The notes beneath the pieces were generated by a model that was given only the letters and a program-made list of their open reading frames with translations, was not told where the DNA came from and made no database searches. Below, piece by piece: positions 42,072 through 49,264 of a stretch of DNA of 49,264 bases (position 1 is the first letter of the stretch; each line of letters begins with the position of its first letter). Source of the DNA: Bacteroidetes bacterium GWF2_40_14 (lineage in GTDB: Bacteria; Bacteroidota; Bacteroidia; Bacteroidales; UBA932); NCBI GenBank assembly GCA_001769195.1, contig MEOK01000019.1, positions 78,499 through 127,762 on the forward strand, given 5' to 3'. The position numbers and the translations under genes are program-made.

Positions 42072-42437
42072 ATGCAAGGTATTTATACAATTCTACTGTT
42101 GGTAGTAGCTAACATTTTTATGACTTTTGCTTGGTATGGACATCTAAAGTTACAAGAAATGGGAAAAATATCAACTTTACCATTAATAATTGTAATACTA
42201 TTTTCTTGGTTTTTGGCTCTTTTTGAGTACATATTTCAAGTACCTGCTAATAGAATAGGTTATATAGGAAATGGTGGATCATTTTCATTAATGCAACTTA
42301 AAATCATTCAAGAGATCATTACATTAATAGTATTTTCAGTTTTTTCTTTTCTAGTATTTAAAGTACAAATTCAATGGAATCATTTTGCTGCTTTCATTTG
42401 TCTAATACTAGCAGTATATTTTGTATTTATGAAATAA
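42072..42437 (+). CDS. DMT-like DUF486 membrane protein
   Basis: A 121-residue four-helix protein with the conserved DUF486 sequence: N-I-F-M-T-F-A-W-Y-G-H-L-K near the start, then F-E-Y-I-F-Q-V-P-A-N-R-I-G-Y and L-K-I-I-Q-E-I-I-T-L. The start at 42072 is preferred over 42015, because the longer version reads through the promoter. Function unknown, probably a small transporter-like protein. Base composition is more AT-rich than the genes to the left. Confidence 0.85.
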   Translation: MQGIYTILLLVVANIFMTFAWYGHLKLQEMGKISTLPLIIVILFSWFLALFEYIFQVPANRIGYIGNGGSFSLMQLKIIQEIITLIVFSVFSFLVFKVQIQWNHFAAFICLILAVYFVFMK

Positions 42438-42895
42438 GGAATACTTCTTTTGATAGGTAATAAAGGTTGTATAGTTTGTGCTCATCTCAATACTTTAATG
42501 ATAGTATTAAGTTAGGTTCGCCGAACTTAGATTATCTGTTAAAGGTTCTACAAAGGTACAAATTTTGTTTGGAATAAATTGCTTAATTACAGAATATCAA
42601 CATACTATGAATGGGGATCAATCTAAAGCCAAATTCTTCCCATTACAGGAGAGCGAATTTTAAATTTCGGGTTTTAGATATACTTGTAGAGAGGGGATTT
42701 TGGGAAACTGGTTGTATCTGGTTGGTATATATAAGGAATTTATATCCCCTTAAGTTCAGATTTAAAATTGATATGAAATCTGCAAATGCTTTATTTTATA
42801 TACGGGGCGCTATGCAGTTAAGACTCCAGGTCGATGAATTAGGTCAACAATTTAGAAAGTCTTTGTAAAGAGTGCCATCAGAAGGAACATAATTC
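42438..42895. other. Accessory-junction stretch with hairpins and an unassigned 85-codon frame
   Basis: No gene can be assigned with confidence. Two adjacent inverted repeats are visible: AATACT/AGTATT (42489-42494 and 42503-42508) and TAAGTT/AACTTA (42508-42513 and 42524-42529). An open frame from 42611 to 42868 (plus, 85 codons) has unusual basic and aromatic content and resembles nothing I recognise. It may be chance or a remnant. Confidence 0.4.
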
Positions 42896-43900
42896 TTAAA
42901 GGTATATTATCTCCTCTTGGTTTTTACAGTCACGAAATGTTAAATTATTCTTGCTTTCCTTACTAAATACTGTATCTGTAAATGAATTAATATCATAAAA
43001 ATTTGCTGTATTTATGAAATTTGCACTATGAAAATTACACTGAGTCAAATAAACTGTATGAGCATAGAAATTTTCAAGATTTGCTAGATCAAAACTTACT
43101 TCGTTCATTATATTCTCAAAGAAAGTTACATTATCCATTTCCGACCCCCAAAATTGACAATTTTCCATAATAGTAGTACCTATACCAAATCTACTATCTT
43201 TTATTACGGTAAGTTCGAAATTGCAATTGATAAGATTGCATTTGAAATTACAGCTATAAAATAAAGATGAATCAAAGGAACAGTCTTTTATATCACCTTT
43301 AAAGGTTATGTATTTAAAATAAGTACTAGAAAAATCTAATTTTTCTCCTATAAATATACTGTCTTTATTAATTAATAGATCGAGGATTGTTTTTACTATT
43401 ATTGGAACATTTCTAATAGCTAAAAGATTTGTATTGTTTTTTCTACTAGTTTCTATTTTAGTATATAATAATTCAGAATGTTCTTGTAAAAATTTGGTAA
43501 ACAATCCTGCAACAATTGATTTATATCTACAATCTTCTTTTGCTAGTTGATATAAAGCATAGATACCACCTAAAATAATAGATGTTTTATCACTCCCTAA
43601 ATAACCTATCGCATCACTAAATCTTTGATCTGAATTACTATTCTCCGAAATGCAATTTTGACGATTCTGCTCTTTGATCCTTTGGCTATTTATCCATAAC
43701 CCATAAATAAGTCCTATACCACCTAGAACAGATAATATTACTTTGAAAAATTCTCCATTCGGATTATCCTTACTAAAATTCAGAGCTATATCTGAATAAA
43801 AGTAAAAAAATCCACTAATAAGGATTAATAGGATTAATGACCCGATAATAACCCATACTTTGTAATCATTCCAGAATTTCTTTAATTTTTCCATTTTCAT
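42896..43900 (-). CDS. Membrane protein with pentapeptide-repeat-like C-terminus
   Basis: A 334-residue protein with two N-terminal helices (about 15-36 and 52-70). A short region R-F-S-D-A-I-G-Y-L-G-S-D-K-T-S-I-I-L-G-G-I-Y-A-L-Y follows, commonly found before pentapeptide repeats. The C-terminal half (about 185-325) has a five-residue rhythm with F or L at the centre (C-N-F-K-C, N-C-N-F, S-R-F). Such proteins are frequent in accessory regions, and their function is unclear. It is the first minus-strand gene of the AT-rich stretch. Confidence 0.75.
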   Translation of the reverse strand: MKMEKLKKFWNDYKVWVIIGSLILLILISGFFYFYSDIALNFSKDNPNGEFFKVILSVLGGIGLIYGLWINSQRIKEQNRQNCISENSNSDQRFSDAIGYLGSDKTSIILGGIYALYQLAKEDCRYKSIVAGLFTKFLQEHSELLYTKIETSRKNNTNLLAIRNVPIIVKTILDLLINKDSIFIGEKLDFSSTYFKYITFKGDIKDCSFDSSLFYSCNFKCNLINCNFELTVIKDSRFGIGTTIMENCQFWGSEMDNVTFFENIMNEVSFDLANLENFYAHTVYLTQCNFHSANFINTANFYDINSFTDTVFSKESKNNLTFRDCKNQEEIIYL

Positions 43901-44240
43901 AGATTTAGGTATACAAAAGTATAATAAAAACTTTGGATTATTCTGTTAAATGTCAAAACAATAACCGTAAGTTTTAATAAAATTCTTTTTTGGATATTCA
44001 AATTTTATTCATCTGTGATGTGGAAAGATGTATAAAAAAGAAGATAGTGTTTGATGTAGGTGTTAAAAAAATAATTTTTTAGATTTAAATTAAAATAGTA
44101 TTTATATTCAGATATTTATAAATAAATTTGAAGAGAATAAAACTTTCTGAAAACATAATAGATAATCTGGGGCTTTGTTGCCTTAAACGACTATTCTCAA
44201 TTTCAAATCAGCGATAAAACATTATAATATTGTTAGCAAA
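43901..44240. other. Gene-free stretch with one -7 element and a possible IS-end relic
   Basis: CAAAAGTA at 43914-43921 is TACTTTTG on the minus strand, a -7 match for the pentapeptide-like gene. GGGGCTTTGTTGCC at 44169-44182 resembles the terminal bases seen in some transposon families, but no second end or transposase is present. Nothing else is visible. Confidence 0.3.
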
Positions 44241-45373
44241 ATGGGACAAATGAAACAATACCAACAGGATTTTGATTGTGCTGAAGATGCTTTATCTGAG
44301 CTGATTACAATTCTAAAATCAAATCTTTTTAATGGGTTTTTAACTTATAGCGGCCTTAAAATAAATTTAAGATTGTATGAAGATTTTATTACCGAACTTT
44401 TTAAAAATTTAACTCTTTCAAGACAGGTTGTAGATATTAGACTTTTGAATTTTATTCATAATATTATCATACCGATATATTTGGAAATTAAGGAATTAAC
44501 TAATTTAGAAAAGAGCTTAAGCTTCAAATTAAAAGTAATAACGATTTTAAAAAAACTTGATACAGCTAAAAATGATTATTATACTTTTTGTCCAGAGGAT
44601 ATAAATAAAAAAGTAGTAAATTCTGCGGCTTATTACAATTCAAGACTTCAAGAATTAAAGAATTAAAGAATAAAGAAGCTGAATTATCAACTGTTATAAA
44701 AAAAACAAAAAATGAATCAGAGGAAGAAATACTAAAAGCTAAAAAAGAGTCTGAAGAAGCAAAAGCTACAATAATAAAATATGAGAAGGAGCTTGAAAGA
44801 ATAAGTAAACAGAAAGATGCAGAGGAAAATTCGAAGAAAAATATTGAAGACACTTTTGATGAATTAAAGAAATATCTTCAACCTATTAGATCAGAAAAAT
44901 TAAGATTAAGGTGTCTTTTTTGGGCCTATTTAATTTCTTCTTTATTGATTGTTATATTGATATTTATCATAGAAATTGTTGCAGTAGCCAAAGTATTTTC
45001 AATATCTGGATTTCCAAGTTTCAAAGAGTACCTTACTATATATTTACCACTGCCCGTTGCGGGAGCTTTACTTTGGGGTTTTATATACCAGATGAATAGA
45101 GCACAACGACAACTAATTGTATTAGCTAAAAGTATTCATAAAGTTGAGTATATTCAAGGGTTACTATTATCAATTAATAAATTAGCTCCAACAATTGATG
45201 ATGGAATAACTAGAATAAATCTTGCTTTAGATAAATTGATAAATAATTACTTCAATGAAAAGGAGTGTAATTCAGAAGAAGATATTATTAGAGAGGAAAA
45301 AAAAGACCTTGTTCCAGTTGATTCATTCATAAAATTACTGAGAGAAATTAAAGGAGTAGTTAGTAAAGAATAA
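44241..45373 (+). pseudogene. Coiled-coil two-helix membrane protein gene split by an 8-bp tandem duplication
   Basis: The first frame (44241-44666) encodes 141 residues, starts M-G-Q-M-K-Q-Y-Q-Q-D-F-D and ends in a TAA. Directly downstream another frame runs on to 45373 without a start codon of its own: a long charged coiled coil, then two membrane helices and an acidic tail. The junction is AAGAATTA repeated exactly at 44650-44657 and 44658-44665. Removing one copy restores a single open frame of 374 residues. The unit length (8) is not a multiple of three, so copy number toggles the frame. Function unknown; coiled-coil membrane proteins of this kind are common in defence-type regions. Confidence 0.8.
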
Positions 45374-45424
45374 TTCTTCTTTCTAGGCATTATCCAATAA
45401 TTGAGAAATCTATAATTTAAAAAG

Positions 45425-45456
45425 GGTTCTGTACTTAATTGTGCAGAACCTTTTTT
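45425..45456 (+). terminator. GGTTC hairpin A, terminator-like
   Basis: GGTTCTGTAC (45425-45434) and GTGCAGAACC (45441-45450) form a 10-bp stem with one G-T wobble and a TTAATT loop, followed by six T. It lies 51 bp after the broken coiled-coil gene and is nearly identical to hairpin B at 46679. Confidence 0.8.
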
Positions 45457-45460
45457 GTAA

Positions 45461-45622
45461 ATTTTATTAATTTCTTATAAGAGTGGATTAACAGAGTATA
45501 AAGATGCTCAATTAAGTGTTGATGTTTCAGGTAATAGCAATCGTTTATTGAGAGATAATTTCTATAACTTAGGTATATATCTTAATATATCAACATTTTC
45601 TATGTTGGTTGTAGGATATTGA
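45461..45622 (+). pseudogene. Possible startless coding remnant
   Basis: An open frame of about 53 codons without any start codon near its 5' end reads like real protein (V-S-G-N-S-N-R-L-L-R-D-N-F-Y-N-L-G-I-Y-L) and ends in TGA at 45620-45622. It may be the tail of a deleted membrane protein gene. Chance cannot be excluded. Confidence 0.25.
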
Positions 45623-45645
45623 GTATTCAATAAATTTTATAAAAT

Positions 45646-45981
45646 ATGAATAAAATTTCTGAAGCAATTATTCTGAGTGCAAACCTCTCTTCTATGTTCT
45701 TATCGGTTTTTCAACCAACTGCTCTTCTTTTAAGAATAATGATTATTCTTGGGTCATTGGGTTTATCATTCTTTTTCCTATCAAAAAAGAGAAGGATGTC
45801 TTATAAAATTCGATTATATATTAAAATATCGAAATTGATAAAAAATGGACATAGCTTTTTAAATCAACTTGAACAGAAGCATATTTATCATAAATACATT
45901 AATCGAATAATTGTCTGTATACAATATGTTGTTAGATATAAGGAAATTATATATAACTTTATTAAAAGAATTATTTATTGA
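45646..45981 (+). CDS. Small hypothetical membrane protein
   Basis: A 111-residue protein with two adjacent hydrophobic helices (about 8-25 and 28-47), then K-K-R-R and a basic, tyrosine-rich helical tail. No family is recognised. It lies 15 bp before the next gene on the same strand. Its AT-rich codon use matches its neighbours in the accessory stretch. Confidence 0.55.
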   Translation: MNKISEAIILSANLSSMFLSVFQPTALLLRIMIILGSLGLSFFFLSKKRRMSYKIRLYIKISKLIKNGHSFLNQLEQKHIYHKYINRIIVCIQYVVRYKEIIYNFIKRIIY

Positions 45982-45996
45982 TTAAATATTTATATT

Positions 45997-46656
45997 ATGT
46001 GGCTATTTATAATAATTTGTATTGTTGTTGGCATAATTATTATGCTTGTTTCCGATTCTATAAAATCAAATGAAGCAAAGAAAGAACTTCTTGAGATAAA
46101 AAATTCTTATGCTAAAAATATTTTAGAAGCTGATCAAAAATATTCTTTGGAATATGGTGTAATAACAAAATCATTTCATAAAGAATTCAATGAAATTGAA
46201 TCCATAAGAGTATTTGAGGAGTCTGAAACCATAGTGATTATGGATGTACCCTACAAATTTGTCGATATCATTTCAGTAGAATTATATGATGACTCTAAAA
46301 TAATAATTACAAACTCTGTCACAAAAACGTCTACTGGAAGTATGATAGGTAGAGCAGTCGTTGGTGGTGCATTAATAGGGGGTGTTGGTGCGGTAATTGG
46401 TGGAGTTTCGGCAAAACAGAATACAGTTGCAACTCAAGAAACAAGCCATCATTACTGTATGTATATAACAATTAATAATTTGACGAATCCATTAATATCG
46501 TTTGTTTTTAAAGGAGGAGTAGTAGAATTGGACAATACTAAAGAATCTGGCATCGAAACCTATTGGCCTATTCCGTATGAAAAAATTATGAGCGTCGTAT
46601 CAATGATATCGGTAATCATTGAAAGAAATAAAAGATTGCAAAAGGATATAATTTAA
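45997..46656 (+). CDS. Hypothetical membrane-anchored protein with glycine-zipper segment
   Basis: A 219-residue protein with an N-terminal helix (1-20), then a short coiled region and a compact beta-rich part. A glycine-zipper-like stretch follows, S-T-G-S-M-I-G-R-A-V-V-G-G-A-L-I-G-G-V-G (about 112-131), continuing A-V-I-G-G-V-S-A-K-Q. This segment is seen in small proteins of phages and mobile elements and may insert into membranes. Function not known. It is followed by hairpin B. Confidence 0.62.
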   Translation: MWLFIIICIVVGIIIMLVSDSIKSNEAKKELLEIKNSYAKNILEADQKYSLEYGVITKSFHKEFNEIESIRVFEESETIVIMDVPYKFVDIISVELYDDSKIIITNSVTKTSTGSMIGRAVVGGALIGGVGAVIGGVSAKQNTVATQETSHHYCMYITINNLTNPLISFVFKGGVVELDNTKESGIETYWPIPYEKIMSVVSMISVIIERNKRLQKDII

Positions 46657-46678
46657 CATATGACTAATGTAACTTGAA

Positions 46679-46710
46679 GGTTCTGTACTTAATTGTGCAT
46701 AACCTTTTTT
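46679..46710 (+). terminator. GGTTC hairpin B, terminator-like
   Basis: GGTTCTGTAC (46679-46688) and GTGCATAACC (46695-46704) form a 10-bp stem with one mismatch and the same TTAATT loop as hairpin A, followed by six T. It ends the transcript of the gene at 45997-46656. Confidence 0.78.
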
Positions 46711-46725
46711 ATATAAATCATTGTT

Positions 46726-47091
46726 TTAAGTAATACTGAAGGTTGATAATCGACCTATGTTTCCTTCAACAAATTTTTTTTGGGGATATGCTAATCTGCA
46801 TAACTCTTTAAATATGAATCTGTAACAATCACCAGACCTAAATAATGTTATATTTTGATTTTTAATTTCATCAAAAATAATTATTCTATTTTTATCCAAA
46901 GTATCCCATAAAATATTAAGCTCAGTTCTAGTGATGTTTTTAGATTGAGTTTCTGATATTTTATATTTTAAAACATCTTCATTTTTTCTATTAGTCCCAA
47001 AACAAGTTAAGGTGAATTCAGTATTTCTACTTGTTTTATGTAATACAGTACCAATCTTTAGTTTTTTGCATAAATCAAAAAAATCTTCCAT
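46726..47091 (-). CDS. Small hypothetical soluble protein
   Basis: A 121-residue protein without signal or membrane helix, with alternating beta and helical segments (F-R-S-G-D-C-Y-R-F-I-F-K-E-L-C-R-L). No family recognised. It is transcribed against its neighbours. Its own -7 element TATATTTG (47113-47106 on the minus strand) lies 15 bp upstream. Confidence 0.55.
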   Translation of the reverse strand: MEDFFDLCKKLKIGTVLHKTSRNTEFTLTCFGTNRKNEDVLKYKISETQSKNITRTELNILWDTLDKNRIIIFDEIKNQNITLFRSGDCYRFIFKELCRLAYPQKKFVEGNIGRLSTFSIT

Positions 47092-47105
47092 AACTATTTT
47101 TTATT

Positions 47106-47113
47106 CAAATATA
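47106..47113 (-). promoter_or_regulatory. -7 element for the gene at 46726-47091
   Basis: CAAATATA on the plus strand is TATATTTG on the minus strand, an exact consensus match 15 bp before the ATG at 47091. Confidence 0.45.
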
Positions 47114-47122
47114 GGAAATTAT

Positions 47123-47153
47123 AAGGTTCAGTAATTATATGCGAACCTTTTTT
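47123..47153 (+). repeat. GGTTC hairpin C (third copy, divergent)
   Basis: AAGGTTC (47123-47129) pairs with GAACCTT (47143-47149) across a 13-base loop, with six T at 47148-47153. It resembles hairpins A and B in arm sequence, but no plus-strand gene ends before it: it lies between a divergent pair, upstream of the gene at 47237. Confidence 0.6.
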
Positions 47154-47236
47154 AATCGAATAACTTGTTGATAAATAGTTATTGGTGATCAGATATTTAT
47201 GTTTAATTTTATAGCATACTTAAAATTTGTATTTTT

Positions 47237-48151
47237 ATGAAAACCGTATTTTACCTGATAACTCTTATAATTATTATTAGCTGTAGGAATGCAGAAGCTG
47301 ATAAATATGATAAGTACCTAACCTATAAATGGGGTAATGATAGTTTAGTAGTAATAGAAAATGGATTTTTTCATTCCAAAACTCATTACGATAGTATTTT
47401 AAATAAAATGGTTGGAGATACATTAATTCCAATAAAAAGGATTGATTCGATGTTAATAATTACTCAAATAGTGGCAAAAGGTAAATGGGAATTAATAGAT
47501 GATAGACATATTTTTTTCCCATCATCTGACACTTTGATAACAGATACAGTTCTTTTCAAATTCAGAAATTTATTTGGCTCAAAACTTTTTTTGTTCAATA
47601 AAAAGGGGGAATATTTACAATTCTATACATTGCTTGAAAAGCAAAATGATGTTATTCTTGAAAATTTTGATGATAGAATAAAATTTGAAATAAAAGGTTT
47701 CACAATAGGGGACACAATAAGCCGCGAACTAGTAGAAATTGAAGATATACATAATTATGAAACATATACAATTGAAAAATCTGTTTTAAAATCAAATAAA
47801 AATATAGAAATAGATATAATTGGAGATAGTATCATTTATAGTATTGCACAAAGAGAAATTAGTGATTCAGAGGCTGATGACATAAAACTAGTTGTAAAGA
47901 ACAAATTGTCATCAGAACCAGAATATATACCTAAAGATATAAAAGATGATTATGAATTTGAGTACTATTATTGGAATAAATTTGAAATTACAATCCAATT
48001 ACAGAAAATGACTTATAAAGGGAATAACTTTTACAGTCTTTTAAACACTAAGGTAAATAATTGGGCACTATATTATAGTGACAGATTTATAGAAAATATA
48101 TTAATTAATGAATTTAAAAATAAAACTCCTAAATCATTAATAGTAAAATAA
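47237..48151 (+). CDS. Hypothetical lipoprotein
   Basis: A 304-residue predicted lipoprotein. The signal M-K-T-V-F-Y-L-I-T-L-I-I-I-I-S-C has the lipidated Cys at residue 16. The rest is beta-rich with repeated D/E-I-x-I and I-x-F patterns and has no recognised domain. Near its start W-G-N-D-S-L-V-V-I-E-N-G-F-F and G-K-W-E-L-I-D-D-R resemble small extracytoplasmic beta-sheet lipoproteins. It is AT-rich like its neighbours. Confidence 0.6.
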   Translation: MKTVFYLITLIIIISCRNAEADKYDKYLTYKWGNDSLVVIENGFFHSKTHYDSILNKMVGDTLIPIKRIDSMLIITQIVAKGKWELIDDRHIFFPSSDTLITDTVLFKFRNLFGSKLFLFNKKGEYLQFYTLLEKQNDVILENFDDRIKFEIKGFTIGDTISRELVEIEDIHNYETYTIEKSVLKSNKNIEIDIIGDSIIYSIAQREISDSEADDIKLVVKNKLSSEPEYIPKDIKDDYEFEYYYWNKFEITIQLQKMTYKGNNFYSLLNTKVNNWALYYSDRFIENILINEFKNKTPKSLIVK

Positions 48152-48204
48152 GTATATTATAAAAAAAAGTGCCACGAATTACTTTTTAAATATGGACAAT
48201 TTTG

Positions 48205-49184
48205 ATGGAATTATTTATTAAAAATATAGCAAGATATAACTATAACATACGTATTAATTTGAGTAACAGTTATACAAAACAAATTTATCTTCACAAAGAC
48301 GTATTTGGTATAGAAATTCCGTTTGAATTTGAAGGAGTAATTGGAAAAATTACTTTCCCAAATATACTTTTAGATTCAGATTTTGATCCAAAGAAACGAT
48401 TCAAGGATATCTATTATTCAGATGATAACAAACATATAGTAGGAAGTTTCCTTTCATCAAATTTATTCTATATAGATCACCTAAGGTGCTATATTACATC
48501 ACTAGATAAGTTAGATAAAACATTCATTACTAAATTAAACAGTAGAATTGATTTAGTTTCACAAATAATTGAAAACTATAAATTTGGTATTTTTAGAGTA
48601 AGAAAAACTTTGAATTCTATCACTCCTAGAGTTGATTGTGATATGATAGATCAGCACTCTCTAGAAAGATATTATGCAACAAAATGTGTGTCAGATGAAA
48701 TTACATTAATAAATCAAGGATTTTCTAAGCGGATGCTTACAACCATTCTGGGTTATTCTAAAAAAGAATTTGAATTTGAATTTAAACACACTTTACTAAT
48801 AGAAGCAAGAGATCATTTAGATTTGAAAAAGTATCGGCATTGTATTATAAATTGTTGCACTATAGTTGAGATTCTTATGTCAGAGCAGATAACTTTAAAA
48901 TTAACTAAGAATGGTGCTAAAGAAGGAGATGTTGAAATTATACTTAAAAGTATATCTGGGATTGATGCACTAGTAAAAGTAGCTAAAAATTTAGGTGTGA
49001 ATTTTCCGAATAATTTCAATTCTCCAAGAGGATTTGATTATCAAAAACTAGCACACAATTAAGAAATCGTTCTGCACATAGAGGTATTGCTCCATCATAT
49101 GATGACTGTATTAAGTATATTCAAGGGATTAAGAAATTATTAATGTTTTATAGAATAAAATTTATTAAAGTATTAGGAGAATAA
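48205..49184 (+). pseudogene. HEPN-like protein gene with a frameshift before the R-x4-H motif
   Basis: From the ATG at 48205 the frame runs 285 residues and stops at 49060-49062. The shifted frame directly beyond it encodes T-Q-L-R-N-R-S-A-H-R-G-I-A-P-S-Y-D-D and stops at 49182-49184. R-N-R-S-A-H is an R-x4-H motif of HEPN RNase domains, preceded by the helical part (about 195-280) expected of such a domain. Adding one base near 49053 rejoins the frames into 326 residues. HEPN proteins act in toxin-antitoxin and abortive-infection defence. A sequencing error at this point is possible. Confidence 0.7.
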
Positions 49185-49189
49185 AGAAT

Positions 49190-49264
49190 ATGAATAAATT
49201 TTTGTCAAAATATAAATGGCACTTAGCACCATTTGTGGTATTTATAGTATTTATTGGAATAGCT
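49190..49264 (+). CDS. N-terminal fragment of a membrane protein (window edge)
   Basis: An ATG at 49190, 5 bp after the HEPN-like gene, opens 25 codons to the window edge: a short basic start (M-N-K-F-L-S-K-Y-K-W-H) and the beginning of a hydrophobic helix. The rest of the gene is outside the window, so no function can be assigned. Confidence 0.55.
   Translation, partial: MNKFLSKYKWHLAPFVVFIVFIGIA

Noticed and set aside
42611-42868. An 85-codon gene after the DUF486 gene
   Set aside because: It has no recognisable family, no promoter or ribosome site, and unusual composition. I mention it within the intergenic entry but do not annotate it as a gene.
44640-44680. Programmed ribosomal frameshifting at the coiled-coil gene
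   Set aside because: There is no slippery heptamer with a downstream pseudoknot, whereas an exact 8-bp tandem duplication explains the frame change simply.
44241-48151. Integron-like cassette array, with hairpins A-C as attC sites
   Set aside because: The hairpins end in T tracts like terminators, lack recognisable attC core sites, and no integron integrase is in the window. Hairpin spacing also does not follow every gene.

Overview
The window comes from a member of the Bacteroidota, most likely an anaerobic or microaerophilic Bacteroidales-type bacterium. Evidence: promoters of the TAnnTTTG type (several intact), a complete MoxR/Bat aerotolerance operon, a TonB-dependent receptor paired with a DUF4249 lipoprotein, ExbB-ExbD-TonB, DUF4369 and DUF3788 proteins, an M49 peptidase and many small-sidechain lipoboxes. 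No rRNA, tRNA, CRISPR array or intact transposase was found.

Layout. 1-428: 5' end of a repeat-rich protein, probably an RluB-type pseudouridine synthase, leaving the window. 512-1789: MacB-like permease. 1816-3714 (-): tonB, exbD, exbB. 3813-12229 (-): an eight-gene co-directional run (GH130 enzyme, transglutaminase-like protein, DUF1330 protein, TonB-dependent receptor, DUF4249 lipoprotein, SGNH hydrolase, two methyltransferases). 12290-15362 (-): DUF6544 protein, DUF3788 protein and a three-PAS histidine kinase. 15449-20370 (-): a tight five-gene unit holding a DUF4369/beta-propeller lipoprotein, a cysteine-rich PhnD-like lipoprotein, a four-cluster Tat-type ferredoxin, a NapH/NosR-like Fe-S membrane protein and a methyltransferase. 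20554-22142 (-): DUF1761 protein, SugE/Gdx-type SMR exporter, truA. 22203-30251 (+): moxR, DUF58 gene, a BatD-like gene and batABCDE. 30228-31793 (-): M28 peptidase. 31967-36139 (+): small secreted protein, outer-membrane barrel, exported ten-cluster polyferredoxin and YfcC-family carrier. 36136-41991: S41 protease, tpx, ybaN-like gene, AGCS symporter and M49 peptidase. 42000-49264: a visibly more AT-rich accessory stretch of hypothetical membrane proteins, a pentapeptide-like protein, repeated GGTTC hairpins and two genes broken by small frame changes.

How the parts may work together. ExbB/ExbD/TonB would energise outer-membrane receptors such as the one at 7020-9323. The Bat operon supports envelope integrity or stress tolerance, and tpx removes peroxides. 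The two most interesting parts are the two extracytoplasmic iron-sulfur modules. One (15449-20370) combines Fe-S proteins with a cysteine-rich binding protein and a CC-motif propeller, with no recognisable terminal reductase nearby. The other (31967-36139) puts an exported protein with ten [4Fe-4S] motifs next to an outer-membrane barrel, an arrangement that recalls porin-cytochrome conduits but with Fe-S clusters instead of haem. Both functions are inferences.

The accessory end carries a coiled-coil membrane gene split by an exact 8-bp tandem duplication, and a HEPN-like gene in which one missing base separates the body from its R-x4-H motif. These suggest decay or phase switching in a defence-like island.
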